A stretch of 64,000 bases of DNA, taken from contig JAIGNY010000143.1 in the NCBI GenBank assembly GCA_020152595.1, positions 669,501 to 733,500 of the forward strand, written 5' to 3'. How positions within the stretch are numbered: position 1 is the first letter of the stretch; the number at the start of each line of letters is the position of its first letter. The notes below the pieces were generated by a model that saw nothing but the letters and a program-made list of their open reading frames with translations, was not told the DNA's origin and searched no databases. A program made the translations under genes and the position numbers. Origin of the DNA: Chiridota heheva. Lineage: Eukaryota > Echinodermata > Holothuroidea > Apodida > Chiridotidae. Shown in pieces: positions 39,442 to 50,681 of the stretch.

Positions 39442-39759
39442 AATGACATTCCTGTTTCATGCATTTTGTCGCAACTAATGGCATTCCTGTTTCATGCATC
39501 TTTGTCGCAACTAATGACATTCCTGTTTCATGCATCTTTGTCGCAACTAATGACATTCCTGTTTCATGCATCTTTGTCGCAACTGATGACATTCCTGTTT
39601 CATGCATTTTGTCGCAACTAATGACATTCCTGTTTCATGCATCTTTGTCGCAACTAATGACATTCCTGTTACATGCACCTTTGTCGCAACTGATGACATT
39701 CCTGTTTCATGCATCTTTGTCGCAACTAATGACATTCCTGTTTCATGCATCTTTGTCAC
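39442..39759. repeat. 36-bp minisatellite, nine copies
   Basis: Unit AATGACATTCCTGTTTCATG plus CATCTTTGTCGCAACT. Nine head-to-tail copies, two of them 35 bp, the last truncated to 32 bp, with only a handful of substitutions. The 12-codon period keeps several frames open on both strands, which explains the repetitive predicted peptides. Confidence 0.97.
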
Positions 39760-40183
39760 GTCTCCAAAAATTACAATTGAGGTGGTCGGTTTGACGTAAA
39801 TGTGTACGGGCTAAGTACGGTTTTGCCAAGTTAGAGGGGAAACTTTATCATTACAGAGAATGGGATATTTTTTTATGAATACTTGTGTCGCCTTAGCCAG
39901 TCAGCGAAAATTAATGGTACTCATATATGTTGGAAACTACTGTCTAATACACAACATTTTGAAGAAAAATACATTTTGTTCAGGATTTGTTGATAAATAA
40001 TGACAAAAAATAGGTTTTTTTTCCCATTGACTGCAATGATAATTGACTGTTTGTTTTCCCCTTTGACTGAAGTTCAAAATCGTCAAAAAAGCATTGTTAC
40101 GTCGCCGTGCACCACAACATTCCCAGATGTCCGATCTCCTCAGTGGCTAAAATCTGAATTATTTTAATAACAAGAACACTCAC
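39760..40183 (-). other. Probable UGT intron (3' of the 220-bp exon)
   Basis: Directly downstream, on the minus strand, of the UGT exon's GTGAGTG donor. No further exon was recognised before the minisatellite. Confidence 0.4.
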
Positions 40184-40403
40184 CTTTCTGTCGTAATCAT
40201 CGTGTGTATTGCGTTTGCAATATCATCAGGGGTGCATTCGTATACGTCAAGTATTAATGTTACTCCTTTCTCGTGCATCCTTCTCGCAACGTCTGGCTGA
40301 TCTCCGAAAATGGGAATCGCTAAAATTGGCACGGCGTGGTATATTGCTTCGTAAGCGCTGTTTATTCCAGAATGGCTCATGAACAGTCGTGTTTTATTGT
40401 GTC
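40184..40403 (-). CDS. UDP-glycosyltransferase, internal exon (220 bp)
   Basis: Translation: HNKTRLFMSHSGINSAYEAI, YHAVPILAIPIFGDQPDVAR, RMHEKGVTLILDVYECTPDD and IANAIHTMITTER. The HSG.NS.YEAIYH.VP and FGDQ blocks are the UGT signature that binds the UDP part of the sugar donor in the C-terminal GT-B domain. The acceptor TTTTCTACAG and donor GTGAGTG flank exactly 220 bp, the length of the corresponding exon of vertebrate UGT1/UGT2 genes, and a split Gly codon precedes HNKTR as in LLG-HPKT of relatives. UGTs glycosylate lipophilic compounds at the ER membrane. The membrane anchor and N-terminal exons were not found in this window, so the gene is partial here. ARR in place of the usual NMAR is within family variation. 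Confidence 0.9.
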
Positions 40404-41838
40404 CTGTAGAAAAGAATGCCCAGGAGAATAAAAAACAAAGCCGAAATGGAATTAAAATGTAACTCTTTGAAGTTGAAGATTGAATGAAATATTTTTCATT
40501 ATTAATCCAAATGAACGCTTCGTCAAAACTTTATTTTTTCGCCTTTCAGGACGTAACAGTACATTGGAAGTACATCAGAGTTAGTACTTGAAGGGGACGT
40601 TAAGCTGTCGGTCCCGACGGCAGGAGAGTCACCCCTGCCTGGTTCTCTCAACACTATTCAAGCAAGAAAAGAAGCGTTCATTCCCTTTCCCTTTCAAGTA
40701 CTGAGTTCATGTGCGCCCATATATAGGCATCCGGAGAACTAGTCTGTTAGTTGTAGAGCGCATTTGAATAGTTATTTAAACTAGATAATGCTAAGTCAAT
40801 TAAAAAGGATTACCAAAATATCCAATACTTTTACCACATTTTTCAATCGAATGTTACAAATTTTACAATTTCACCTCCCAACCGGGAAGAAAGGAAAACA
40901 TGCAAGCGAAAATGTGAAATCCTCTCAGGGCAACCCCCCCCCCTTCCCACACACACATGTCACACATTCATAGCTTAAATTCACAATCAGCTCAAGTTCA
41001 GCGAGTCAATGGCAAGTTTGGGAATTGTAAACTTTACTCTGGAATCCAGGTGACCCACTAGTCAGCAAATGAAATTCAGGTAGCTTGCACCAAACGAATG
41101 TTTAAATGTGTTACTTTAAAAAAAAAAAAAGTAGATATAGATAATCAGTTATAAGGAGACCTGTCTTTAAAAATTGAAATAATACTCGTTTTTATCTTTG
41201 TAAAGGGTCACTTTTTGAAGTTGACAAAATAGGTGGGGAGGGAACGTCATTCTATGACAATGGCCTGGATTCACATCGTACCTTTTGAAAAATGCCCTTA
41301 CTGAAAGCTCTATTTGAACTCTTTTAAAAGTTTTAACAAATCATGAGCAGGACTAAACGGGTACGTAGATTTGAAGGACTTTTTACAGGAAAAAACGGTA
41401 AAATGTAAGGCTGTTGAGCCCCAACGTTTTGTACAAATTTTTTTTTTAAATGGAGTAGCAGGGGCGGCGAAAAAACAACGAAATTTGTACCCCGGGATGG
41501 CTGAAAACGATGAAAAAACACAGCTTTTCGCCACTCCATCTTCACCGTTCAATCGTAATGACAAAACTGCGGCTATCTTCGGCTCAAAGGCGTATTCGAT
41601 CAGTAGTTTGGCGTGTTTTAGCGACCCAATGAAAGTTGTACATTTAAATGTCATCCCCCCCCCCCTTCCCCCCCTTCCCCTTATTTTTTGAAACTCGTCG
41701 GTAAAATTTAAGATCAGTCGGTATGCGGTTTACGATACAAAATGATATTTCGGTTTTTCTTGCATCGAAATCATTGTATATACAGATATAAACAATGTGT
41801 ATTGCACTCATAAACCTGCGTGCTGGCGTTCTTATATA
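40404..41838. other. Probable UGT upstream intron; no exon recognised
   Basis: Upstream of the UGT exon on the minus strand. Contains GGGGACGTTAAGCTGTCGGT at about 40594, which looks like a dispersed repeat, and C-rich homopolymer stretches at 40936 and 41655. No other UGT exon recognised. Confidence 0.35.
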
Positions 41839-42027
41839 CACTGTAAAACAAACTTGAACCCGTAATTTCTACACACAAATAATCGTTAAAACCTTACGGT
41901 GAAGACCGTATTTTGCGTGCGACGGTCTTTGACCGTTAAAGAGTCTTCAGGGTTAGTTTTTACTGTTCAGGACCGTAAATAAGGACTAACTGTCTAAGAT
42001 AATAGCGCTTTACGCGTATTTACAGTA
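41839..42027 (+). repeat. Possible MITE starting ACACTGTAAAA
   Basis: ACACTGTAAAACAAAC followed by several ACGGT/ACCGTA motifs in both orientations (41897-41985) and ending near ATTTACAGTA. Resembles small MITEs with CACTGTAAAA ends. The right border is a guess. Confidence 0.3.
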
Positions 42028-43544
42028 ATTTTTACGTCGAATGAAATTGCATACGTCATTTCCATAGTTACCTGCATATCATTAAGAAGCGCGCTATATA
42101 TCAAGTTCTAACGATCGCCAGTGCACCACAACTGGTTATCAAAGGCCGTGGACATTGACTTGGTTGTCGATGTTATGTCTGTCCGTACGTCGTACCTGTG
42201 TTCTCGTCAGGGTCGTATTAAGCGTTTCGTGATAGCATTTGTACTATCATAACCGAATACGCAGGCGACGACCCCGTCATTGTAATTGTGTGTTCAACTC
42301 TCTCTCTCTCTCGAAGCAGGACGCCATTGCTGCGCCGCATTGCTTGTCACTTTCATCGTCGAATATCTGCGGAATACATGCCGAATCTCTTGCACTGGTA
42401 ACAAATCACGTTGTTCTTTATCTCACATGTATAAACAAGTGAAAACTTGCAACTGTTTGGTTTTTTGAGTAATTAGTGTGGATTTCATTCACTTTACATT
42501 TTCTTGTGCTGCAGTGTGCTATGCTAATAAGGTAGGCTAGGCTACGTATTTGACTTTTGCGTTGCGTTGGGCAACTTACTGTAGGCCTTATGTTAAGTTA
42601 GTAACGTTACTGAAGTGTGGAGAAAAAAAAACATAACATAAGTTATAGTATGAGGATCATGATCTAAACTCGAGTAGGCCTGATTATTCTTCAAACCAAA
42701 TTCCATAAGGTGAACTGAGACTCGAGTCTGGATTTTCTCATCGTATTTTGTAGTAAATCATGTGGTAAAGGACTACACTGCCAGGGTCTACCTTTGGAAG
42801 TTTATACGCTCGCCCACTAACGTTAGGTTGTTGACTTTGTGTACACTAGCCCTAGAAAAATTTAGGTACATTTCGGCCGAAAACTTACGCATTTGTGAAA
42901 GAAGATGTTTCTAGAAGACCCCAAATAAAGACGTGAGGCTTGAAACACAGTACACTGGAATTGCCTAGGTCTAGTAGCCTAGGCTATGTTGTCACTGCAC
43001 TCCAACTTGCAAGCTGACGACCGCCATCTTCTTGTTGATTTTTCTCCAAATATGGAGGACACTCATATTGTTTACATGTAGAGTGATGTTGTGGATGGTG
43101 CCGCTAAATGGATTTCAAACCGGTAGCATGGTGGGCTTAGTACAGTAACTATACCTTCATCAGCTTCACTCCACAAAGTTTGCTGATTTTAGGTAGGGGT
43201 CTATTGGAAAGCGCCCATTGAAAAATAAAAACGCACGCTTAAGCAAAAGTCAATGAAATTTAACAGGTGCACGTGTTCTAAAAACAATTGCTCTAAAAAT
43301 TAAGCACAACTTAAATTTCAGTGTCATAGTAAACACCAATATGAAAATTCATACACTCTAAGTTTAATCTTATACAATCTCACCTGAAAATATGTCACAA
43401 ATTGGTGAAGAAATTAAAATTCCAAGCCATTTTATTTCTCCGTACGTTAGAAAATGATAACACAAAGTGTCACGCCCAGAAATGTATCTTTACGAACATG
43501 CGAGAGCGATCGCGCAGGTGCATGTTAAATGTCTGGCAGTGTCA
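42028..43544. other. No gene recognised; short CT run and CpG-containing stretch
   Basis: 42100-42400 is richer in CpG than its surroundings and has a CTCTCTCTCTCTC run at 42298, so a promoter or 5' exon is possible, but no protein domain is visible in any frame. Confidence 0.3.
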
Positions 43545-43582
43545 CAGATATATAATAAGGTAGATACCAAACTTTGACGTCA
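43545..43582 (+). repeat. 38-bp dispersed sequence, copy 1
   Basis: Starts CAGATATATAATAAGGTAGA and ends TTTGACGTCA. It is the exact reverse complement of 56020-56057 and includes a CRE-like TGACGTCA and a TATATAATAAG stretch. Confidence 0.85.
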
Positions 43583-44103
43583 TTCCCATTTGATCCCACA
43601 CTAACTTTTTGTGCCAGATTTGGAACCCACATGCTAATTTATTTACATAATTGAGGTTTTTTTCAGTCGTCGTGCCTATAGCAAACTTTTTTTACAGCCG
43701 ATCAAAAGTTTCCCGAGGAAGCGAACGGCGAAAGCAAATAAGCTATGCTTATTTTCATGTTTTAGCTCATTATTCTGAAATATCTAGAAAGAAAATAATT
43801 AGTAGCAATGGTTAAGCCATATCAAGTGCTCAGAAAGAAAACTAAGTCCCGAATATAATCTCAAATGATTCGAGAGTGAAGACATTCACTGTCTCACTAA
43901 ACTTCACAGTGTGGCATGTATACCTATTTCACGAGGTTGCACCTTCAAGCCATTAATTATTTGGGACTTGTGTCTATTGAACGTTGGGCTCACAACTTCA
44001 AAACGATACATGCATATGGCAATTAGTTTGAAAAATTAGTATCTCAATCTCAGTTGTAACTTCGTCACCATGTACAATAACGTATAATAACAAGGTAACA
44101 TTC
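43583..44103. other. No gene recognised
   Basis: Nothing recognised. Confidence 0.3.
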
Positions 44104-44174
44104 ACAGGTGTTCCTAGCTTTATGGCAACCTATATACTTAATACATAGGTTGCCATAACGCTAGGAACACCTGT
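44104..44174. repeat. Long hairpin, 30-bp stem and 11-nt loop
   Basis: 44104-44133 (ACAGGTGTTCCTAGCTTTAT and onward) and 44145-44174 are inverted copies matching at 29 of 30 positions; the loop is ATACTTAATAC. As RNA it would be a nearly perfect stem of pre-miRNA-like size. An open frame on the minus strand crosses it but has no known domain. Confidence 0.85.
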
Positions 44175-44619
44175 ATGCCTGTGGTAACATTAGGGTGATT
44201 GAAATTCGGGTCACTAACTTTAATCATAGGCCTTATGGCATGCCTGAATTTACGTCTAACGTTAGGCTCTAATATGTAATAACATAACAAGATGACAGAC
44301 GAAGAAGGACCATATCTCATCATAGGAAACCCAAACACGGGCCACCACAAAAGAAAATTACAGTAAACGCAAAAACGCTTTTATCAAACTTCAAAGTTCT
44401 TAATTTTAAATACTTTTTAAAATAAATGAATTAAAAACATTACTTCGGGCCTACCTCACAGCATAATACTAGTACCAGCAAACTTCATGTAGTTAAGCTG
44501 ATGTAAGTATACAGTTGTATCTAAATAGGTTAAGTCGGCAAAAATCCTTCTAGAGGACATGAACGCCAACCGAGCATAGCAAAAGTATGAGAAAAAATAT
44601 ATATATATAACAAATTGTA

Positions 44620-46170
44620 GGCCTAGCAACTAGCACTACACTAACTTAGAAATCAAAGTTAAACAATGCATCATTTTCATATTTTGCTTATGATGCAGGA
44701 TGATGCAGGATGAAGCAAGACATTGCTACATAATAAGTCTTACCTTGCAACAGCCTACCAAAGAGGGAAGTATAATTTTAAAGACGCAAGAAGGCAGATT
44801 ACCAAAATTCTGAAAAGTCTGATTGGTACGTGTACTGTTTATTATGAACCACACTATAATTTATTAACATCCTCTTGGCACATTTGACTCTGGCTGTCGC
44901 GGTGCTGTTATAAACATCAACAAACAAACCTGTTATGAAGATTTTTCAAGTAATCATTCAAGTGGCGTCATATGCCGTATTAAATCTTTTGATTCCAGGG
45001 GGTGGGGAAAATGGTAATCATCAGTCCTGTATGCAGAGGCGTATGGGAAGCGATGGCGGTTTCTGATTTCACCCTCCTGATTTTTAAGTATAATTGGGAT
45101 ATTACTAATATCAATTTGAAAAAATGAAAGAAAATTTGGTCATTTTATTGCAACTTTTGGTGCAATTATTGAAAATTTGTATAACTATTTAAAAAATATT
45201 GGTAACATTTCCTGAAAATGAAAGATTTTTCTTAAAAATTTCCTGGAAGATTGAAGGCAATTGCCTGAAGATCACAGAAAATTGCACAAAAATGAAAGCA
45301 GCAGAATAAAAGTTCCCAAAAATTAGAGAAAAAATCCTGACAATTGAAAAAGTTTCTAGAAAACTGAAGATGAACCGAATTTATGATCAATTCATTTTTC
45401 ATCATTTATTTCCCTAATAGGTTATATAGCATATTGTATACTGGTATACTCCGCTACTTACATCATTTACATACAGAATTTCACAGGAAGGGGAGGGGGG
45501 GGGGGGGCAAGTTTCCTGCAATAATGTGAGATCTAGTTTATCATCCTCATCGCCATGCGTATCAACAATACTCATCATAAACCTACTTCAAATTATGTAC
45601 CATCTGAATCATCATCCTTCATCACCTGTAATCACATCGTCAACACGCTCCATCGGACAGTCCAACTTTATATTATGAAAACTGTTACTTGTTTTACGTC
45701 TCTTATTCATTATCTGAAGTAGAACTTCTAATCTATTCATACCCCCCTCCCCCTTTCATGGCCCTGTCCCCACTAAACATGCCACTGGTCATATGACATA
45801 AATCTAAAATGAGAGAATGCACAAGATGGTGAAGCGCAAGATGGTGAAACTATTTCTTTAGTGAATTTGGAGCTCTAAAATAAAGATCATATAAACCACC
45901 GATTTTATTTCGTACTGTTGACTCTTTACAGGTTAGTTAAGTGTCATGAAATTTTTGACCGAATTTGTGAAAAAAATTGAATTGAGCGTTCATATAACAC
46001 TTCAATTTTTATAAAAACACGAAAACTTGACTCCTCATGGAAGATTATATTCAGTACCTTGTGTAAATTATGAAACAATGCAAACAAGCTTGTTATCAAA
46101 CTGCCACTATTTGTACCCACATTACAATTGACCTTTATGTAACTTCTTAGAATAAATGTTATCATTTATT
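44620..46170 (+). repeat. Segmental duplication, copy A (with insertion)
   Basis: Blocks shared in order with copy B include AAATCAAAGTTAA.CAA, GATGCAGGATGAAG, TACCAAAATTC.GAAA, GTCATATGACATAAATC, TTTAGTGAATTTGGAGC and ATTAAAACAC-like blocks. Interrupted by an insertion at 44975-45787. Confidence 0.6.
44975..45787 (+). mobile_element. AT-core hAT-like element (family copy 3) with perfect 8-bp target duplication
   Basis: GTCATATG at 44967-44974 and again at 45788-45795 flanks the insert. The empty site is preserved as a single GTCATATG at 46515-46522 in copy B of the duplicated host segment. The right end is CATGCCACTG. A family-type end CAGAGGCGTATGGGAAG lies inside at 45034, so the first 59 bp may be a second, older piece. 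The core at 45110-45370 has degenerate GAAAATGAAAG..AATTTC units. TTCCCTAATAGGTTATA at 45410 is shared with copy 1 (about 1661). G-runs (45488-45507) and C-runs (45742-45771) follow. No transposase. Confidence 0.7.
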
Positions 46171-46250
46171 TTGTCGTAATAAGTAGCTTCTTCCATCCAG
46201 AATGAGACTTGATCTAGATATCATAGTACACCTTGATGCACAAATTTATA

Positions 46251-46286
46251 AAGCTATATTTAATAAATAAGCTATATTTAATAAAT
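46251..46286 (+). repeat. 18-bp perfect tandem duplication
   Basis: AAGCTATATTTAATAAAT occurs twice head to tail. Confidence 0.9.
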
Positions 46287-46870
46287 AACCTACTTGCAAC
46301 TAACACGATATTTAAAAATCAAAGTTAAGCAACCTATTATTTTTATTATAATGCAGGATGAAGGACATACAGCAAACATAGCAAGATGTTACCATATAGG
46401 CCTAACCTTGCTAACCTTGCCATAGAGTACCAAGGACCAAGGAGGGATCTATGAAGATGCAGTTTACCAAAATTCCAAAGGTATGACAACTACAATAATA
46501 AACATTAAAGTGATGTCATATGACATAAATCCAAACTGAGAAGATGCATATTATGGTGAAATAGAAGCGGATGCAACTTTTAGTGAATTTGGAGCAAGTT
46601 TTGACATGAAAATGATAAAAGACACACCGTTTTTATATCATGATGCTGATTCATTTAATACTGCAGTTTTGTTGAGGAGTGTAATCAAATAGTTATGACA
46701 GAAGTTAAACAAAGTTTGATGTATAAATAATTTTTGTGATCATATGAAAATTAAAGCTTTATTAAAACACCAAACTTTGACACCTCAATGAACTAGAGTA
46801 CCTTCTTTTATTAATGAAACAACAATAGAAAGCAAATTGCCATAGATTTAACCCACGTTCAGTTTTAGTG
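46287..46870 (+). repeat. Segmental duplication, copy B (empty site)
   Basis: Diverged copy of 44620-46170 without the transposon and with other small deletions. GTCATATGACATAAATCC at 46515 marks the unoccupied target. Confidence 0.6.
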
Positions 46871-47891
46871 TACACTTTTGTTTTAGATATTCCGCACAAA
46901 TGAAGACTTTTTTTATAACTTAACCAAATTGTTCTTATTTTACCTGATTTTTCTTTGTTTTTACCTAATTTTTCAATTTGATGTTAAGAATTTTCCAATT
47001 TCACCTCCCAAGCGGAATGAAAGTATTCAGTCCATGTACTGCAACTTTAAAACGAATACAACTTTTCTCTTTGGCAGCTAATTGCATCAATAAAAAAGTA
47101 TCTTGATGGGGGCTGGCCTGCAGGAACTTTTTCCAATTTCAATTGATGAATATTTCAGGTATGTACTTGTTCACGTGTTCATCTCCATTGCAATACATAT
47201 TTGCGAATAGACTTGGAAGAAAAAACAAAATAGTACTATATATTTATATATATATATATATATATGGTACTATATATTTTTACATAACATGAACTCAGGA
47301 TTTATTTATAGGCCTGCTTGAGCTACAGTAAAACAAATCCCTTTCATGAACAGCCCTCAGAGGAGGACAATTTCAAATTCTTACACATTGTGATCAATGG
47401 TGGACTATTTAGCACTTCATTATCATTGAAGGGAGTCAAGAGGCATATAGAGCCACAGAAGTAAAAAAGAGATCATTTTCGTCACATTGTCACCTATTTC
47501 CTGATGGACCAAAGCATCGACCATCGATTCGATGAAATGTTAAAGAATGTTATTGCAGAAATGTATATATACAAGCACTAGGAGAGTATTTAATCATGAT
47601 ACAGTACCTACTTATTTTCCATGTTTATTCATACATTTATAGGTATTCCAGAGGCGCTGACAATGATTTGGTATTGGATTATCTTGAACAATAACTTGGA
47701 ATTTGCAGAATGATATGGGAAGACTTATCACCACAGGTATTAAACACATGTTAAAATATAATATATATATATATATATTTGTACAATTCTACATGCCACA
47801 TATATCCCCTTAGCTTTTGATGGTGGACAAGCATGTATGTCATTCAGGCTATGCAGACTTGCAGAGGATTTATGATTTACATCTTCTGTAT
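46871..47891. other. No gene; short TA runs
   Basis: Short TA runs at 47243-47266 and 47758-47779. No exon recognised. Confidence 0.3.
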
Positions 47892-48844
47892 GTAGTGGGT
47901 GACACAAGATGATGGAAGGGTGGGGGGTACTCATACTAAAAGTTGTAGGGGTGAGCAGCCCATCATCTGAAAACCATATCCGCAGTATGACAAGGTCTAA
48001 CGAATTGATTTTAAAGAGTCAAATTCTATCATGGCATCTTTTTCTTCCGAAAATCTTCAATTTTCGAGAAATCTCTTTCAATTTTCATGAAATTTGCTTC
48101 AATTTTCTTCATTTTCCGGAATTTGTTTTCAGTTTTCACGAAATTTGCTTCAGTTTTGGAATTTTTATTTTATTTTGGAGATATCTTTTTCGTTTTTGGA
48201 AAATTTGCATTAACTCGTGAGAAATTTCTTTAATTTGAGTGAAATTATCTTCATTTTTTTGAAATTTCCATCAATTTTCTTTCATTTGTGTGAAATCTCC
48301 TTCTTTTTTGGAAAATTGTCTTCATTTTGGGAATTTTTTATCAATTTTGGGATATCTTTTTGGTTTTGGGGAAATTTTCATCAACTTTTGTGAAATTTCC
48401 TTAATTTTTGTGAAATTTGTCTTCATTTTCGGAAATTTATTTACAGTTTTCATGAAATTTACGCAAATTTTCAGGAAATTAACTTTAATTTTGGGATATC
48501 TTCTTTGTTTTGGGTCTGTTTGCAATAACTCTTGTGAAATTTTCTGTATTTTTGTGAAATTGTCTTCTTTTTGGAGAATTATCATCAATGTTCTGTAAAT
48601 TTCCTTCAATTTTTGTGAAATCTCCTTCATTTTCGGGAATTTTCTAAAAAATTGCTTCAATTTTTGTGAAATGTCCTCAATCCATTTTCAGGAAACCCAA
48701 ATTTCAAATAATGTCATGCCAACCCCGCCCCCTCCCTTCACCACCCTTACAAATAGTTTTACCATGATAAGAGACTTCTACATTTTTGTAGGTTTGTTAG
48801 GACAAATATCAAACCCCAATGTCAAATATCTTCCTACGTCGCTG
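47892..48844 (+). mobile_element. AT-core hAT-like element (family copy 4)
   Basis: The right end CTTCCTACGTCGCTG (to 48844) is the family terminal repeat. The left end near 47892 (TAGTGGGTGACACAAG) is only approximate. A G-rich shoulder (47918-47930), a GAGTCAAATTCTATCATGGC block also seen in diverged form in copy 1 near 1697, a core of ~20-22-bp TTCATTTT..GAAATTT units (48045-48700), a C-rich shoulder (48722-48747) and CAAATAGTTTTACCATGATA with AAGAGACTTC (copy 1 near 2402) follow in order. The flanking octamers match poorly. No transposase; open frames in the core are artefacts. Confidence 0.55.
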
Positions 48845-50240
48845 ATATATGTACATCACAAGACTTTCCCCCCCAAGATCAAGATGGGAGTAGTAGAGAA
48901 AGCACAACAAGTTCATGAACAAAATTGATGTGTTGTTTCCAGGTTATAAAAGGAAGAGTTTGTGGAAAATTTGTGTCACTTAGAAAAAGTCAGCATGACT
49001 TTAAAATAATTTATAAATTGTAGTAGTTACTTTGTCAGATTGTAAATGCTTTAAATCTTGATGATATGGCAAAAGGTTTAACCATGGTGCTAAGTCAATA
49101 CATGGCAAGACCTTAACCATTTCTCTTAAATTAATCAAATGCCATTTATTAGTGCTAATTTGCACTTATGGAAAAAGAAAACAATACAAGAAAGGAAAGG
49201 GCCCTTTATGAAAATGCATTTTTATTTCAAGGTCTATGGACATATAGCAATTTCTACTGGTTGAAAGATTATTAAAATCTGAGCAGATTAGATTTTTGAA
49301 TTTTGAAAGGAGCAATTTTAGTTTTAGAGATACAGTTGATCAAAGTTTGATCAGTTTTTGAATTGATGCTCAAATTCGTTATGTAATTTGTTTCAATTTT
49401 TTTTTAAATCATAATTACTGAAAGTGATGAAAAGTTTATTTTCTTGGAGACATGGTAAAGACTCATAAACATTTTTTTTTTATCAGAATTTGCTACACCA
49501 CTCCAAAGAATTACGATACACATTTAATCAAACAAAAGGATTTACAAAAGAAAATTCCATGGTAGCCCAGTAATATAAAAAATTGCATAAATATGCAAAT
49601 CGATGACAGATTTAAAAATGGTGTATAATGGTTAACATTTAACCAATCTTGATGATATTATTTGCTCCTATAACGGTTTTTAATATATTCTTAAGCAATT
49701 TAGGTAATGTTGCCTCTACACGTCCATAGACATTAAATTTCATTAATGATATTTAATTGTTCTAAATATTTATTTATTGTCATTTTTTTAACAGATGCTG
49801 ATCTAGCCTAGCCTATGAAGTGCGGTAATATCTCATGAAACACCAATACAGCTCCAAAGAATATGTTGAAGGGTAGACCAACAGTGGTCATTAGAATGGA
49901 GTGGATGCTTGTCGCTAGAGTAACCCATTACTGAAGGTACACAGAGGATCGTTTTAAGTACATTAAGGATTGATGCGATTTGTATCGAAAAGACTTTCAT
50001 GTATTGTTGAAGAATTTTAGCTGAATAAGTTTAAAATCCACTGTAAATGGAAACAAAATTCCCATTTTAATATTTTGCAGGTGTATGAACATTTAAAAGG
50101 CAACGATAACTAAATTGATTTATAAATGGTTTTAAAAATTCTCACAAAATCATTAAAGAAATTGACCGTTTTACAGCTTTTTGAATTTTCAGACATAAAA
50201 ATATAAACTTTTATAGCTATAGGTAATTTTGTTTTCGCCT
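48845..50240. other. No gene recognised
   Basis: No exon or RNA gene recognised. Low-complexity AT-rich sequence. Confidence 0.3.
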
Positions 50241-50681
50241 CCGTTTGTTTGTTTGTCATCAAGATATCTCAAGAACTGATGATTGATTCTGATCAAATTT
50301 GGTGTGTGGTTTTGTTACTGCTTTAGAAAGATGTGATTAAAATTTGGGACGTATTGGAGTAGAAGAAGGGCAAAAAGTTGGGGGTGGGGATGTTTTAGGG
50401 TGAGTTTGTTTGTCATCATCATATCTCAAGAAGTAGTCACTGGATTTTGATTAATTTTGGTGTGTGGTTTTGTTCCTGCTTAAGGAAGAAGTGATTACAA
50501 TTTGAGTGATATTAGAAAGGGAAGAGTGCAAATGGGGTGGGGATATTTTGTCTGTCATCAATATATATGTAGAACTGATGACTGGATTTGGATTTTTCTG
50601 TTTTAGGAAGAAGTGATTAAAATTTGGGACGTATTGGAATAGGGAAGTGCAAAAATGGAGGGTGGGGATATTTTATGGCAA
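50241..50681 (+). repeat. Three-copy tandem repeat, about 140-165-bp unit
   Basis: Shared blocks: GTTTGTTTGTCATCA, ATATCTCAAGAA, GGTGTGTGGTTTTGTT, GAAGAAGTGATTA, AATTTGGGACGTATTGGA and GGGTGGGGATATTTT. Copies start near 50241, 50405 and 50545. The third has lost its middle part. Confidence 0.7.

Noticed and set aside
39418..39799. Repetitive 60-110-codon peptides, or a CRISPR array
   Set aside because: Head-to-tail 36-bp units with no unique spacers between them: a minisatellite, not CRISPR and not a gene.
42239..42468. Overlapping 60-67-codon frames in a CpG-containing stretch
   Set aside because: Could be a 5' exon, but the two frames overlap and neither has a recognisable domain; left as unannotated sequence.
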